Assembly: GCA_964568045.1 (NCBI GenBank)
Contig: CAZMOL010000001.1
Location: forward strand, 1 to 55,813
From: CAZDDA01 sp964568045
GTDB taxonomy: Bacteria; Bipolaricaulota; Bipolaricaulia; UBA7950; UBA9294
Direction: 5' to 3'
DNA length: 55,813 bases
This document shows, in pieces, positions 1-7,114 of the stretch (within the stretch, counting starts at the first letter, position 1; each line of letters opens with the position of its first letter). The notes under the pieces are model-generated. The model was given only the letters and a program-made list of their open reading frames with translations, was not told the origin of the DNA and searched no databases. The position numbers and the translations under genes are program-made.

Positions 1-546
1 AGCGAGAAGTTCACTGAGATGATCGATCTCACCGGCGAAGCCGCGGGCGACGAACGTGCAGCCGTGCACGATCGCGGTGGCGAGCATCTGCGCCGGTTGG
101 AGCTGTACGCCATCAAACTGTAGACGCGTCCGTTCCCCGATCGGCGTCGTCGGTGAGGCCTGGCCCTTGGTGAGGGCGTAGAGCCGGTTGTTGTGCACGA
201 TCACGGTGATGTCCGGGTTGCGGCGCAGGGCGTGCAGAAAGTGGTTTCCGCCTTCGCCGTAGCAGTCGCCCTCACCGGTCGTGACGATGGTCGCGAGCGT
301 TGGATTGGAAACGTGTATTCCGATGGCGGCGGGAATTGCTCTTCCGTGCAGGCCGTTGAACACGTTGCACTTCAAGTAATGTGGCAGCTTGGCGGCCTGG
401 CCGATTCCCGATACAAGGCACACCTCGTGTGGCGGCTTGTCCAGCGTGACCAACGCCCTCTTGAGCGCGGTGAGGATCCCGAAGTTGGTACAGCCGGGAC
501 ACCACTGGTTCTCGATGTCGCTGCGGTAGGTCTCGACGTCAACCAT
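1..546 (-). CDS. korB: 2-oxoacid:ferredoxin oxidoreductase, beta subunit (partial)
   Basis: This is the thiamine-diphosphate-binding beta subunit, which with KorA decarboxylates a 2-oxoacid (2-oxoglutarate type likely) to the acyl-CoA and reduces ferredoxin in the cytoplasm. I translated the minus strand from ATG at 546; the frame stays open to the window edge, so 182 residues are visible of about 280-300 and the C-terminus is missing. Visible marks are CPGC near residues 16-19, the TPP/Mg segment GEGDCYGEGGNH, and the following RNPDITVIVHNN stretch. The start overlaps the korA stop by 8 bases, so the two are translationally coupled. The exact substrate (2-oxoglutarate or another 2-oxoacid) cannot be fixed from this fragment. 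Confidence 0.92.
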   Translation of the reverse strand, partial: MVDVETYRSDIENQWCPGCTNFGILTALKRALVTLDKPPHEVCLVSGIGQAAKLPHYLKCNVFNGLHGRAIPAAIGIHVSNPTLATIVTTGEGDCYGEGGNHFLHALRRNPDITVIVHNNRLYALTKGQASPTTPIGERTRLQFDGVQLQPAQMLATAIVHGCTFVARGFAGEIDHLSELLA

Positions 547-2134
547 CGATCGCCCTCCTGATGTCCGCGGCACTGATCGGCAGTCCGTCGAAGCGGTTCA
601 CCGTCTCTTCCACCGACAACCCGTATTCGGCGCGCAGCAGGCGTGCGAATTGGCCGGTGGCGTTTCCTTCAACGACGATGGTGCGTATTCCTTCCGGGAA
701 GACGTAGTCGGGAAGCGGCCACACCTCGGTGAAGTGAATCGTGCCAACGGGCCTGCCTTGTTGTCGTAGGTTTTCTGCCGCTTCGGCGATCGCGCCGCGT
801 GTGGAGCCCCAGCCAATAAGGATTATCTCCGCATCATCGAGGAACGCCTCCTCGGGTGGAGCAATCTCCTGCTTCAATTGATGTAGCTTGGCGAGCCGTT
901 TTTCTGCCATCGCCGGCCGCGTGGAAGCAAGATCCTCGGTGATGTGGCCGGCTTCGGTGTGCTCGTCACTGTCCAGGCATACGAGATGCTCGCTCTGGCC
1001 GGGGTACAGCCGCGGCGAGATCCCATCTTTGGTGAGGCGATATCGGTTGTACTCCGTGATCGCTTGAGGATCGGCCAGATGGGTCTGCGGACCGATCGCG
1101 CCGATCTCGAAGTGCTCGAACGAAAACCGGGAATCGGCGAGAAACTGATCGGTGAGGATGATGGCGGGAATCTGATACTGATCTGCCAGGTTGAACGCGC
1201 GCACGGTCTTGTGAAAGGCATCCTGTGGGTCGCACGGGGCAAGCACGAGCTTGGGAAACTCGCCGTGGCCTGCGTGGATGGCAAACAGGAGATCCTCCTG
1301 CGCAGTGCGCGTGGGAAGGCCGGTCGCCGGGCCGGGCCGCTGCGCGAGGACAATCACGATTGGTGTCTCGGTCATCCCTGCCAGGCTGACCGCCTCGGTC
1401 ATGAGGGCGAAACCTCCCCCGGAGGTGGCGGTCATCGCCCGGGCGCCGGCGTAGCTGGCGCCGATCGCCATGTTGACCGCCGCGATCTCGTCCTCTGCCT
1501 GCTCGGCGAATACGCCCAATTCCTTATCTCGGGACAGGGCGGTGATGATTCCGGTCGAGGGGGACATCGGATAGGCGGAGATGAACCGGCATCCGGCGTA
1601 GGCCGCGGCGAGTGGGATCGCCTCATTTGCCGAGATCAACGTGAACGATTGGTCCCGCTTGGAGAGCGTGGCGAGCGGGCCGAAGTGGCTGTTTGCTCCT
1701 GCGGCATCGTGTCCGGCACGTGCCGCCTCAACATTGGCCTGTGCGATCTCCTCTCCTTTGCCCGCGAATGTGGCCCGCAGAACCTGCCCCAAGACATCAA
1801 AGTCACCACCGAGGGCCGCCAAGAGTGCTCCGGCGGCCACGGCGTTGGCGTAGATCCTCTGGCCAAATCGCTCGGTGGCGATCTGCGTAAATGGAACAGT
1901 CACTGTCCGCGCGTTGTTTTCCGCCTCGGTGAGGAGGAGTCCGNNNNNNNNNNNNNNNNNNNNNNNNNNNNNNNNNNNNNNNNNNNNNNNNNNNNNNNNN
2001 NNNNNNNNNNNNNNNNNNNNNNNNNNNNNNNNNNNNNNNNNNNCGAGTGCGAGCAGGGTGCGGGAAATGACGTCCCCGATTGTCTGGACTCCTTCTCCAG
2101 CGGCTCCGGCAATAACGACGTTTAGATCAAGCAT
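539..2134 (-). CDS. korA: 2-oxoacid:ferredoxin oxidoreductase, fused gamma-alpha subunit (interrupted by assembly gap)
   Basis: This is the partner of KorB. An N-terminal gamma-type domain (start IAGAAGEGVQTIG) is fused to the alpha domain (from about residue 180, SANEAIPLAAAYAGCRFISAYPMSPSTGI), the usual KorA arrangement. I chose ATG 2134 because it lies 4 bases after the fprA stop; a start at 2170 would run back into fprA. The reading frame crosses 100 Ns, giving about 531 codons including unknown ones. In the family the stretch between the first gamma motif and the GLLL-type strand is roughly 65-75 residues, but only 34 fit in the gap, so real sequence is probably missing. The oxidoreductase identity is firm; substrate preference is inferred. 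Confidence 0.9.
   Translation of the reverse strand: MLDLNVVIAGAAGEGVQTIGDVISRTLLALXXXXXXXXXXXXXXXXXXXXXXXXXXXXXXXXXXGLLLTEAENNARTVTVPFTQIATERFGQRIYANAVAAGALLAALGGDFDVLGQVLRATFAGKGEEIAQANVEAARAGHDAAGANSHFGPLATLSKRDQSFTLISANEAIPLAAAYAGCRFISAYPMSPSTGIITALSRDKELGVFAEQAEDEIAAVNMAIGASYAGARAMTATSGGGFALMTEAVSLAGMTETPIVIVLAQRPGPATGLPTRTAQEDLLFAIHAGHGEFPKLVLAPCDPQDAFHKTVRAFNLADQYQIPAIILTDQFLADSRFSFEHFEIGAIGPQTHLADPQAITEYNRYRLTKDGISPRLYPGQSEHLVCLDSDEHTEAGHITEDLASTRPAMAEKRLAKLHQLKQEIAPPEEAFLDDAEIILIGWGSTRGAIAEAAENLRQQGRPVGTIHFTEVWPLPDYVFPEGIRTIVVEGNATGQFARLLRAEYGLSVEETVNRFDGLPISAADIRRAIDG
1944..2043. other. Assembly gap (100 Ns)
   Basis: A run of exactly 100 Ns falls inside korA. The round number is typical of a scaffolding placeholder of unknown true length, so neither the missing korA codons nor the downstream spacing can be trusted here. 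Confidence 0.99.
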
Positions 2135-2138
2135 ATTA

Positions 2139-3308
2139 TTACAGCTTTTCGTGTCGGCTGGCGATTGCATCTGCCAGCCGGTCGAGCGCCTCGAGATCTC
2201 CTTGGGTGGGTAGACCCCGGCACATCACCGGATCGAGCCATTCCACCTTGAGCGAGCCCATCAGCCCTTTTAGCTGCTCGGGTGCCTTTCCGCCCCATCC
2301 GTAGGAGCCGATGATCCCTGCGGCCTTCAGCTTCGGCCGCAAAGCGTTCGTCAGATAGGCCGCGGTGACCACATTGGGATGGGCGCCGGTGAGCACGGTC
2401 GGCGCGCCGAACACGATCGTCGCCGCGTCCACCAAGTTGATCGCCAATCTTCCCAGATCGGTCACCGTCATGTTGAACGGCTCCACGTGCACACCCCGCT
2501 TAACCAGGGCGGCGATCAGGTGCTCTACCATCACGCGGGTGCTTCCGTGCATCGATGTATAAGGCAGAACCACGAGGTTTTTGGGGGAATCGAGGACCCA
2601 GGTTCGATACGCATTGAGGATGAACGAAGGATCGTCGTACACCGGGCCGTGGCTGGGCGCGATCGTCGCAATCTCGTAGCGTTGCAGCGCTTTAAGATGC
2701 TTCTCGATGATCGTCCGAAACGGCATCATGATCTCGGCGTAGTAGCGTTTTGCCGCCTCGTGGACCCGCTCACGATCGTTGGCGTAAAGGTCGGTTGTGG
2801 CAAGATGTGAGCCAAATAGGTCGCACGTGAACAGCACCTTGTCTTCGCGCAGATAGGTGAGCATCGTCTCCGGCCAGTGCACCCACGGCGCGTGGATAAA
2901 CTCGAACGTGCGATCACCCAAAGAAAGGGTCTCCCCGTTCTCCACCACCGTGATGCGATCCTCGGCTACTCCGAGGTGATCGACGATCATTCCTTTTGCC
3001 TTGGTGGACGATAGAATGCGCGCTTGTGGATAGCGGTCGAGCACTGCCGGCACCGATCCGGAATGATCCTGCTCTACGTGCTGGACGATGAGGTAGTCAA
3101 GCCGCGGAACCGCCTCAAGCGATTTCATCAGCACTTCGGATTTGACCGGATCGACGGTGTCGATCAGTGCGATCTTTTCGCTTCCCTTAACCAGGTAGGC
3201 GTTGTAGCTCGTCCCATCGGGCAAAGGGATCAACTCGTCGAACAGCCGCCGGTCCCAGTCGATCGCTCCCACCCAATGAATGCCCGGACCCATTTCTCTT
3301 GCCTGCAA
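2139..3308 (-). CDS. fprA: A-type flavodiiron protein (oxygen / nitric oxide reductase)
   Basis: Flavodiiron proteins reduce O2 to water (or NO to N2O) with electrons from rubredoxin, protecting anaerobes. The protein has an N-terminal metallo-beta-lactamase-like diiron domain with HVEQDHSG (His-x-Glu-x-Asp-His), then HAPWVHWP, CDLFGSH and APSHGPVY supplying the remaining iron ligands. A C-terminal flavodoxin domain begins near VVLPYTSMHGSTR. The length of about 389 residues matches the family. I chose TTG at 3308 because AGGAGG sits 4 bases upstream; an ATG five codons later has no well-placed ribosome site. Rubredoxin lies directly upstream and korA directly downstream in the same operon. 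Whether O2 or NO is the natural substrate cannot be told. Confidence 0.93.
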   Translation of the reverse strand: MQAREMGPGIHWVGAIDWDRRLFDELIPLPDGTSYNAYLVKGSEKIALIDTVDPVKSEVLMKSLEAVPRLDYLIVQHVEQDHSGSVPAVLDRYPQARILSSTKAKGMIVDHLGVAEDRITVVENGETLSLGDRTFEFIHAPWVHWPETMLTYLREDKVLFTCDLFGSHLATTDLYANDRERVHEAAKRYYAEIMMPFRTIIEKHLKALQRYEIATIAPSHGPVYDDPSFILNAYRTWVLDSPKNLVVLPYTSMHGSTRVMVEHLIAALVKRGVHVEPFNMTVTDLGRLAINLVDAATIVFGAPTVLTGAHPNVVTAAYLTNALRPKLKAAGIIGSYGWGGKAPEQLKGLMGSLKVEWLDPVMCRGLPTQGDLEALDRLADAIASRHEKL

Positions 3309-3349
3309 TTCTCCTCCTTCTTGGTTTTCTCTTTTCCGCAGTTTCTGAT

Positions 3350-3511
3350 CTAGCTTTGCTGTTCGAACATGTCTTTGCCGACCCCGCACAGCGGGCACAC
3401 CCAGCTGTCGGGAAGATCTTCGAACGCCGTGCCGGCCTCGATTCCGTTGTCGGGATCACCGATCGCTGGCTCGTAGACATACCCGCAAACAGTACACACC
3501 CATTTCTCCAT
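3350..3511 (-). CDS. Rubredoxin
   Basis: A 53-residue iron-only electron carrier, found by translating the minus strand between fprA and the flavin reductase. It has the two Cys pairs of a rubredoxin FeS4 site: CTVCGY near residues 6-11 and CPLCG near residue 39. The conserved segments YVYEPAIGDPDNGIEAG and FEDLPDSWVCP are also present. It sits 2 bases after the flavin reductase stop and about 40 bases before fprA, so it very likely passes electrons to FprA and possibly to rubrerythrin. Confidence 0.97.
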   Translation of the reverse strand: MEKWVCTVCGYVYEPAIGDPDNGIEAGTAFEDLPDSWVCPLCGVGKDMFEQQS

Positions 3512-3513
3512 GA

Positions 3514-4029
3514 TCAGCTCCTTTTTCTGATCGTCTCTCGGTACTCGTTGTAGGTCAGTGGCTTCCCTTCCTCCCTCGTACCGGCACGCTCAACCTCGGC
3601 GACAAACAGCGAGTGCGTCTCAAGATCGAGCGTCATCTCCGAAAGGACGCGACACTCGTAAAACGCCACCGCGTTGGGAAGAATCGGGGCGCCGATTGGC
3701 CCCAGCTCATAGGCGATGTCCTCAAACTTGTCCACCGTGCGTCCCGATTGGAAACCGAAGTGTTTGATCACCTCCGGACATCGCTGATCCTCCCTGTCGA
3801 GGACGTTGACGACGAATTGGCCAGTCTCGGCGATCATCTCGTGGGTGAGCGATCCCTTGTTGACCCCGATCGCAATCCGCGGCGGTGCGTTTGTTACCTG
3901 CATCAGTGCGTCGAGACACTGACCGTTCAAGCGATCGCCGGATGCGGCGGTGAGAATGTACAAGCCGTGTGTCACCTGAAACAGCGCCTGGTTCAACTTC
4001 CCGGAGTCGGTTGCGACGGTGAATGCCAT
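3514..4029 (-). CDS. Flavin reductase-like FMN protein (electron donor to rubredoxin/FprA)
   Basis: A 171-residue member of the FMN-binding split-barrel flavin reductase family, recognised from its start (LNQALFQVTHGLYILTA), the SGDRLNGQ segment and the FVVNVLDREDQ core. In Moorella-type anaerobes a flavin reductase domain fused to rubredoxin (high-molecular-weight rubredoxin, Hrb) carries electrons from NADH to FprA. Here the same two parts are adjacent separate genes next to fprA, so that role is a strong inference. The start ATG 4029 has GGAGG about 5 bases upstream. The gene begins 25 bases after the ferritin stop, in the same operon. Confidence 0.85.
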   Translation of the reverse strand: MAFTVATDSGKLNQALFQVTHGLYILTAASGDRLNGQCLDALMQVTNAPPRIAIGVNKGSLTHEMIAETGQFVVNVLDREDQRCPEVIKHFGFQSGRTVDKFEDIAYELGPIGAPILPNAVAFYECRVLSEMTLDLETHSLFVAEVERAGTREEGKPLTYNEYRETIRKRS

Positions 4030-4054
4030 CCTACCTCCACTTTTTGTCAAAGCC

Positions 4055-4579
4055 CTACGCGGCACTTTCTTCTTCCGCAGCCGGTTCCACTGCCGTGCGG
4101 GTTCCCAGCTCGCGGTCGAGCATGAGCAGTCCGGTTCCCGAGTCGCCGACCTGCTCCAGCATCTGCACCACCCTCGACGTCGAGGCCTCTTCCTCCACCT
4201 GTTCGGTCACGAACCACTGCAGCATGATGCTTGCTGCGTGATCCCCTTCCTCGGCCGCTGTGTTCACGAGATCGTTGATCTTTCCGGTGATGAACTGCTC
4301 GTGTTCGTAGGCCGCTTGGAACGCCTCGAGCGGTGAGGACCATTCTTTCTTCGGTTGAGCCAACGCGTGCAGCTCGACCCGTCCGTCACGCTCGGTGATG
4401 TGACTGAAGAATCGCATTGCGTGTCCAACCTCTTCCTGCGTCTGCACCCGCATCCACTGTGCCATCCCTTCCGCGCCGGTCGACTCGAAATACGCGACCG
4501 TGGAAAGATAGAGATACGCCGATTCAAGCTCGTGCTTGATCTGCTCGTTCATCGCATCCTGCATGCGTTTACCGATCAT
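4055..4579 (-). CDS. ftn: Non-haem ferritin
   Basis: A 174-residue iron-storage protein that oxidises Fe(II) and keeps it out of Fenton chemistry. It shows a four-helix ferritin pattern with ferroxidase ligands: E in INHELESAYLYLS-type helix A (here IKHELESAYLYLS), TQEEVGHAMRF in helix B and EQVEEEAS in helix D. The acidic tail after residue 160 is typical of variable C-termini. AAGGAGG lies 6 bases before ATG 4579. It sits between rubrerythrin and the FprA electron-transfer genes, which fits an oxidative-stress operon. Whether Fe release uses the neighbouring flavin reductase is not visible. Confidence 0.93.
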   Translation of the reverse strand: MIGKRMQDAMNEQIKHELESAYLYLSTVAYFESTGAEGMAQWMRVQTQEEVGHAMRFFSHITERDGRVELHALAQPKKEWSSPLEAFQAAYEHEQFITGKINDLVNTAAEEGDHAASIMLQWFVTEQVEEEASTSRVVQMLEQVGDSGTGLLMLDRELGTRTAVEPAAEEESAA

Positions 4580-4645
4580 CGGGTCCTCCTTCTCGCGACA
4601 GTGTTCGCCGCGCTCTTTCTCCGTTGAGCACTATACCGCAGGTTC

Positions 4646-5218
4646 TCACCAATTCTCGGCAAGCAATTCGAAGTGCGCCTGCTCGTGAGCGCAGGCCGGG
4701 CACTCCTGCGGTGCCTCGGTCCCCTCATGAAGGTACCCACAGTTGCGACACCGCCACACGACCGGCTGGTCCTTCTTGAACACCGTTTTCTTCTCGACGT
4801 TCGCAAGCAGGCCCAGATAACGTCGTTCGTGCTGCTTCTCAGCCACCGCAATCGCTTCGAATACGTCTGCGATCTCGCCCAATCCTTCTTCACGCGCTAC
4901 TTTGGCAAAGTCCGGATACATGCTTTCCCACTCGTGGTGCTCGCCACCGGCGGCGGCCTTCAGGTTCTGCGCTGTCGTCCCGATCACGCCGGCAGGAAAC
5001 ACCGCTTGAACTTCGACCTCTCCCCCTTGCAGAAACTTGAACAATCGCTGGGCGTGTTCCTTCTCCTGATTGGCCGTCTCCTCAAAGATCGCTTGAATCT
5101 GCACAAAACCGTCCTTCTTTGCCTGACTGGAGAAGTATGTGTACCGATTGCGTGCCTGCGATTCACCGGCAAACGCGGTCAGCAGATTCTTCTCGGTCCG
5201 AGTTCCCTTCAACTCCAT
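4646..5218 (-). CDS. rbr: Rubrerythrin
   Basis: A 190-residue peroxide reductase of anaerobes. The N-terminal diiron four-helix domain has the ligand helices GESQARNRYTYFS, EETANQEKEHAQ, and AVAEKQHERRY. The C-terminal rubredoxin-like domain has CRNCGY and CPACAHEQAHF near residues 158-183, a full FeS4 site. Length and domain order match the classic family. The start ATG 5218 has AAAGGAGG at good spacing. It is the first gene of a minus-strand run through ferritin, flavin reductase, rubredoxin, fprA and kor. I looked for a PerR-type operator upstream and saw no convincing one. Confidence 0.96.
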   Translation of the reverse strand: MELKGTRTEKNLLTAFAGESQARNRYTYFSSQAKKDGFVQIQAIFEETANQEKEHAQRLFKFLQGGEVEVQAVFPAGVIGTTAQNLKAAAGGEHHEWESMYPDFAKVAREEGLGEIADVFEAIAVAEKQHERRYLGLLANVEKKTVFKKDQPVVWRCRNCGYLHEGTEAPQECPACAHEQAHFELLAENW

Positions 5219-5303
5219 AGCATCCTCCTTTTTGCTCGCTTGGAGAGCATTTGTTTTTCCTAAATTTCCAACTCATTTCGGTTCCTACAACGTTGGGTCT
5301 TGT

Positions 5304-6098
5304 TCACCGTTGACATTGCGGACAGAGGCACGTCGACCGCCCCCCTTGCACGATCCGCTCGATCGTTTTCCCGCAGCGTTCACACGGTTCACCATGCCGT
5401 CCGTAGATCGAGAGGTGATTCTGGAACCTTCCTTTGTCACCCTCCGAATTTCGATAATCGGAGACGCTTGTACCGAAAGTCGTCCCCATTTGTTCGATGG
5501 CTTCACTCAGGACGTCAATGACGCTGCGGTGAAGTGCGGCCACTTGCGCGGGACTGAGGGTGTTCGCGGCTCGGCGCGGATCGATTCCGGCTCGCCACAA
5601 CGCCTCTGCAGCGTAGATGTTGCCGATGCCGGCAATCTTTTTCTGATCCATCATCACGAGCTTGATCGGTGTGCGCGAGGAAGCGGTAAGCTCGGCCAGT
5701 GTTTCCACCGAAAACTGCGCACTCAGTGGCTCAACGCCGAGTAAGTGGTTGAAGCCCTGCGGAGAGTACGTCACCGTCCCCAACCGGCGCGGGTTGACGA
5801 AATAGATGGCCTCACCACTGGTCAGGTGCAGGACCAATCGAGTGTACTTCGCTTCGTCTGGGTCTTGCACGCGTACTAGCCGTCCCGACATCCGCAAATG
5901 GACGATCAACGATCCCCGATTCGCCAGATTCAGTACGATGTACTTTCCACGGCGTTTGATTGACTCGATTCGTGCCCCAACGATCGCATCAGCAGGGACG
6001 TCGAGGCGTGGGTCGTGCACGTCCACCGCCGAGATGTGCGAACCACTGAGACTACCTAAGCCACGTACGAGGGTTTCGACTTCAGGCAGTTCTGGCAT
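5304..6098 (-). CDS. mutM: Formamidopyrimidine-DNA glycosylase
   Basis: A 264-residue bifunctional DNA glycosylase/AP lyase that removes oxidised purines such as 8-oxoguanine. After processing the protein begins PELPEVETL, where Pro is the catalytic nucleophile. KRRGKYIVL carries the conserved lysine. The C-terminus is a four-cysteine zinc finger, CERCGKTIE then CLCPQCQR. The start at 6098 is set by PELPEVET; an upstream in-frame ATG at 6113 would bury the catalytic proline. It follows fur by 41 bases on the same strand, so a peroxide-responsive regulator and an oxidative DNA repair enzyme may be co-transcribed. Confidence 0.97.
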   Translation of the reverse strand: MPELPEVETLVRGLGSLSGSHISAVDVHDPRLDVPADAIVGARIESIKRRGKYIVLNLANRGSLIVHLRMSGRLVRVQDPDEAKYTRLVLHLTSGEAIYFVNPRRLGTVTYSPQGFNHLLGVEPLSAQFSVETLAELTASSRTPIKLVMMDQKKIAGIGNIYAAEALWRAGIDPRRAANTLSPAQVAALHRSVIDVLSEAIEQMGTTFGTSVSDYRNSEGDKGRFQNHLSIYGRHGEPCERCGKTIERIVQGGRSTCLCPQCQR

Positions 6099-6139
6099 GT
6101 CCGCTCCGATCATCGAACACGAAAAGGATCACATATTGT

Positions 6140-6574
6140 TTAAGAATCATTCTCATCTCCAGCTTGATCCGTACGACACTCTGCACAGATTCCGTACAGG
6201 TACGTATTCACGGATTCGACGAGGTTACCGAGAATCTCATCCCCGGGCCGGATTGGGCAAGGCAGGTCCACGTCAATCAAATCGCCACACGTCCGGCAGA
6301 GGAAGTGTGGATGCGGATTTGGGTTGTAGTCATAGTGTGCGGCTTCACGAGCGATGGTCAGTTCCCGAATTGCCCCCGCCTTCTTCAACGCATCGAGCAC
6401 GTTGTACACGGTGGCCTTGGCGATCGATGGAAAACGTCTCCTCACCTCTTGATAGGCCTGCTCGGCGGTGGGATGGGTGTCGGTCTCCTCCAGGAATTCC
6501 AGCACGGCCAGCCGCTGGATCGTGGGGACGAGCTCCAGTTGCCGTAATCTCTCCAAACGCCCCTCGTTGTCCAT
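6140..6574 (-). CDS. Fur/PerR-family metal-dependent repressor
   Basis: A 144-residue winged-helix regulator of iron uptake or peroxide defence. The N-terminal DNA-binding domain (HPTAEQAYQEVRRRFPSIAKATVYNVLD) matches the family helix-turn-helix. The C-terminal dimer/metal domain has HPHPHFLCRTCGDLIDV and a second CAEC pair, forming the structural zinc site. The company it keeps (rubrerythrin, ferritin, FprA, mutM) favours a PerR role, but this is inference. No Shine-Dalgarno precedes ATG 6574; a -10 box ends only 9 bases upstream, so translation may be leaderless. The promoter overlaps a PerR-like inverted repeat, suggesting autorepression. Confidence 0.93.
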   Translation of the reverse strand: MDNEGRLERLRQLELVPTIQRLAVLEFLEETDTHPTAEQAYQEVRRRFPSIAKATVYNVLDALKKAGAIRELTIAREAAHYDYNPNPHPHFLCRTCGDLIDVDLPCPIRPGDEILGNLVESVNTYLYGICAECRTDQAGDENDS

Positions 6575-6575
6575 A

Positions 6576-6612
6576 TTAGAACGATTATAAAGTAATACGG
6601 ACTTTAAAGCAA
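6576..6612 (-). promoter_or_regulatory. fur promoter with overlapping PerR/Fur-type operator
   Basis: Read on the minus strand: TTGCTT at 6607-6612, a 17-base spacer, then a perfect TATAAT at 6584-6589, nine bases before the fur ATG. The -10 lies inside TTATAATCGTTCTAA (6576-6590), which matches the PerR box TTATAATnATTATAA at 13 of 15 positions counting the free centre base. Binding there would block the promoter, so the repressor probably controls itself. Confidence 0.6.
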
Positions 6613-6754
6613 GGTCGGGAGGATGTAAATCCGTAGCGGTGAACCAGATACCTCCTCGGTCTTTCTTGGTTCAAAGCGATTTGCTTGTGGCGAACAAAAT
6701 GTACGGTCCCGTTGCCATCCAGATTCATGCCGGCGAGAGGGGGGACTCGGCAAC

Positions 6755-6783
6755 TTGATTCCGTCCTGGACATTCGTTAAGAT
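6755..6783 (+). promoter_or_regulatory. Possible promoter for rpsT-secF-recJ
   Basis: TTGATT at 6755-6760 and TAAGAT at 6778-6783 are separated by 17 bases and would give a leader of about 50 bases before rpsT. Each box matches the sigma-70 consensus at only about four of six positions, so this is a weak call. Confidence 0.3.
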
Positions 6784-6840
6784 TCTTCGGTACTCAACGG
6801 CAATATTCATGATCGATACGATTTGGAAGAGGTGGTAGCG

Positions 6841-7101
6841 ATTCCTAATATTCGCTCGGCTAAGAAGCGCCTGCGGCAAAGCGAGAAACGGCGGGGGCTC
6901 AATCGCGCAAGAAAAGCAGCGTTGAAACGGGTCATCAAGCAGATCAGAGTGCACATTGCTTCTGGTGACAGGGAAGCGGCAGTCGCTTTGCTTCCGCAGT
7001 TTGCCAAAGCGGCCGATAAGGCGGCCCAGCACCACGCAATTCACAAAAACAAGGCAAGCCGCATCAAATCGCGGTGGATGAAGAAAGTTCACTCGCTTTA
7101 G
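6841..7101 (+). CDS. rpsT: 30S ribosomal protein S20 (apparent ATT start)
   Basis: An 86-residue primary 16S rRNA-binding protein of the small subunit. Reading from ATT at 6841 gives (M)PNIRSAKKRLRQSEKRR, the canonical S20 N-terminus. GAGGTGG at 6829-6835 ends 5 bases before this ATT, an ideal spacing. The only alternative start, TTG at 6823, overlaps that ribosome site, has none of its own and would add six residues absent from the family. S20 is known in E. coli to use the weak start UUG and to be autoregulated, so a rare start here may serve the same control. secF follows after 13 bases. Confidence 0.9.
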   Translation: MPNIRSAKKRLRQSEKRRGLNRARKAALKRVIKQIRVHIASGDREAAVALLPQFAKAADKAAQHHAIHKNKASRIKSRWMKKVHSL

Positions 7102-7114
7102 GGGAGGCGCTGAA

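Noticed and set aside
944..2125. Long plus-strand open frame opposite korA
   Set aside because: It is the mirror of the korA codons, crosses the N gap and has no ribosome site or family features.
5219..5300. PerR box upstream of rubrerythrin
   Set aside because: AT-rich stretch, but no palindrome close to TTATAATnATTATAA.
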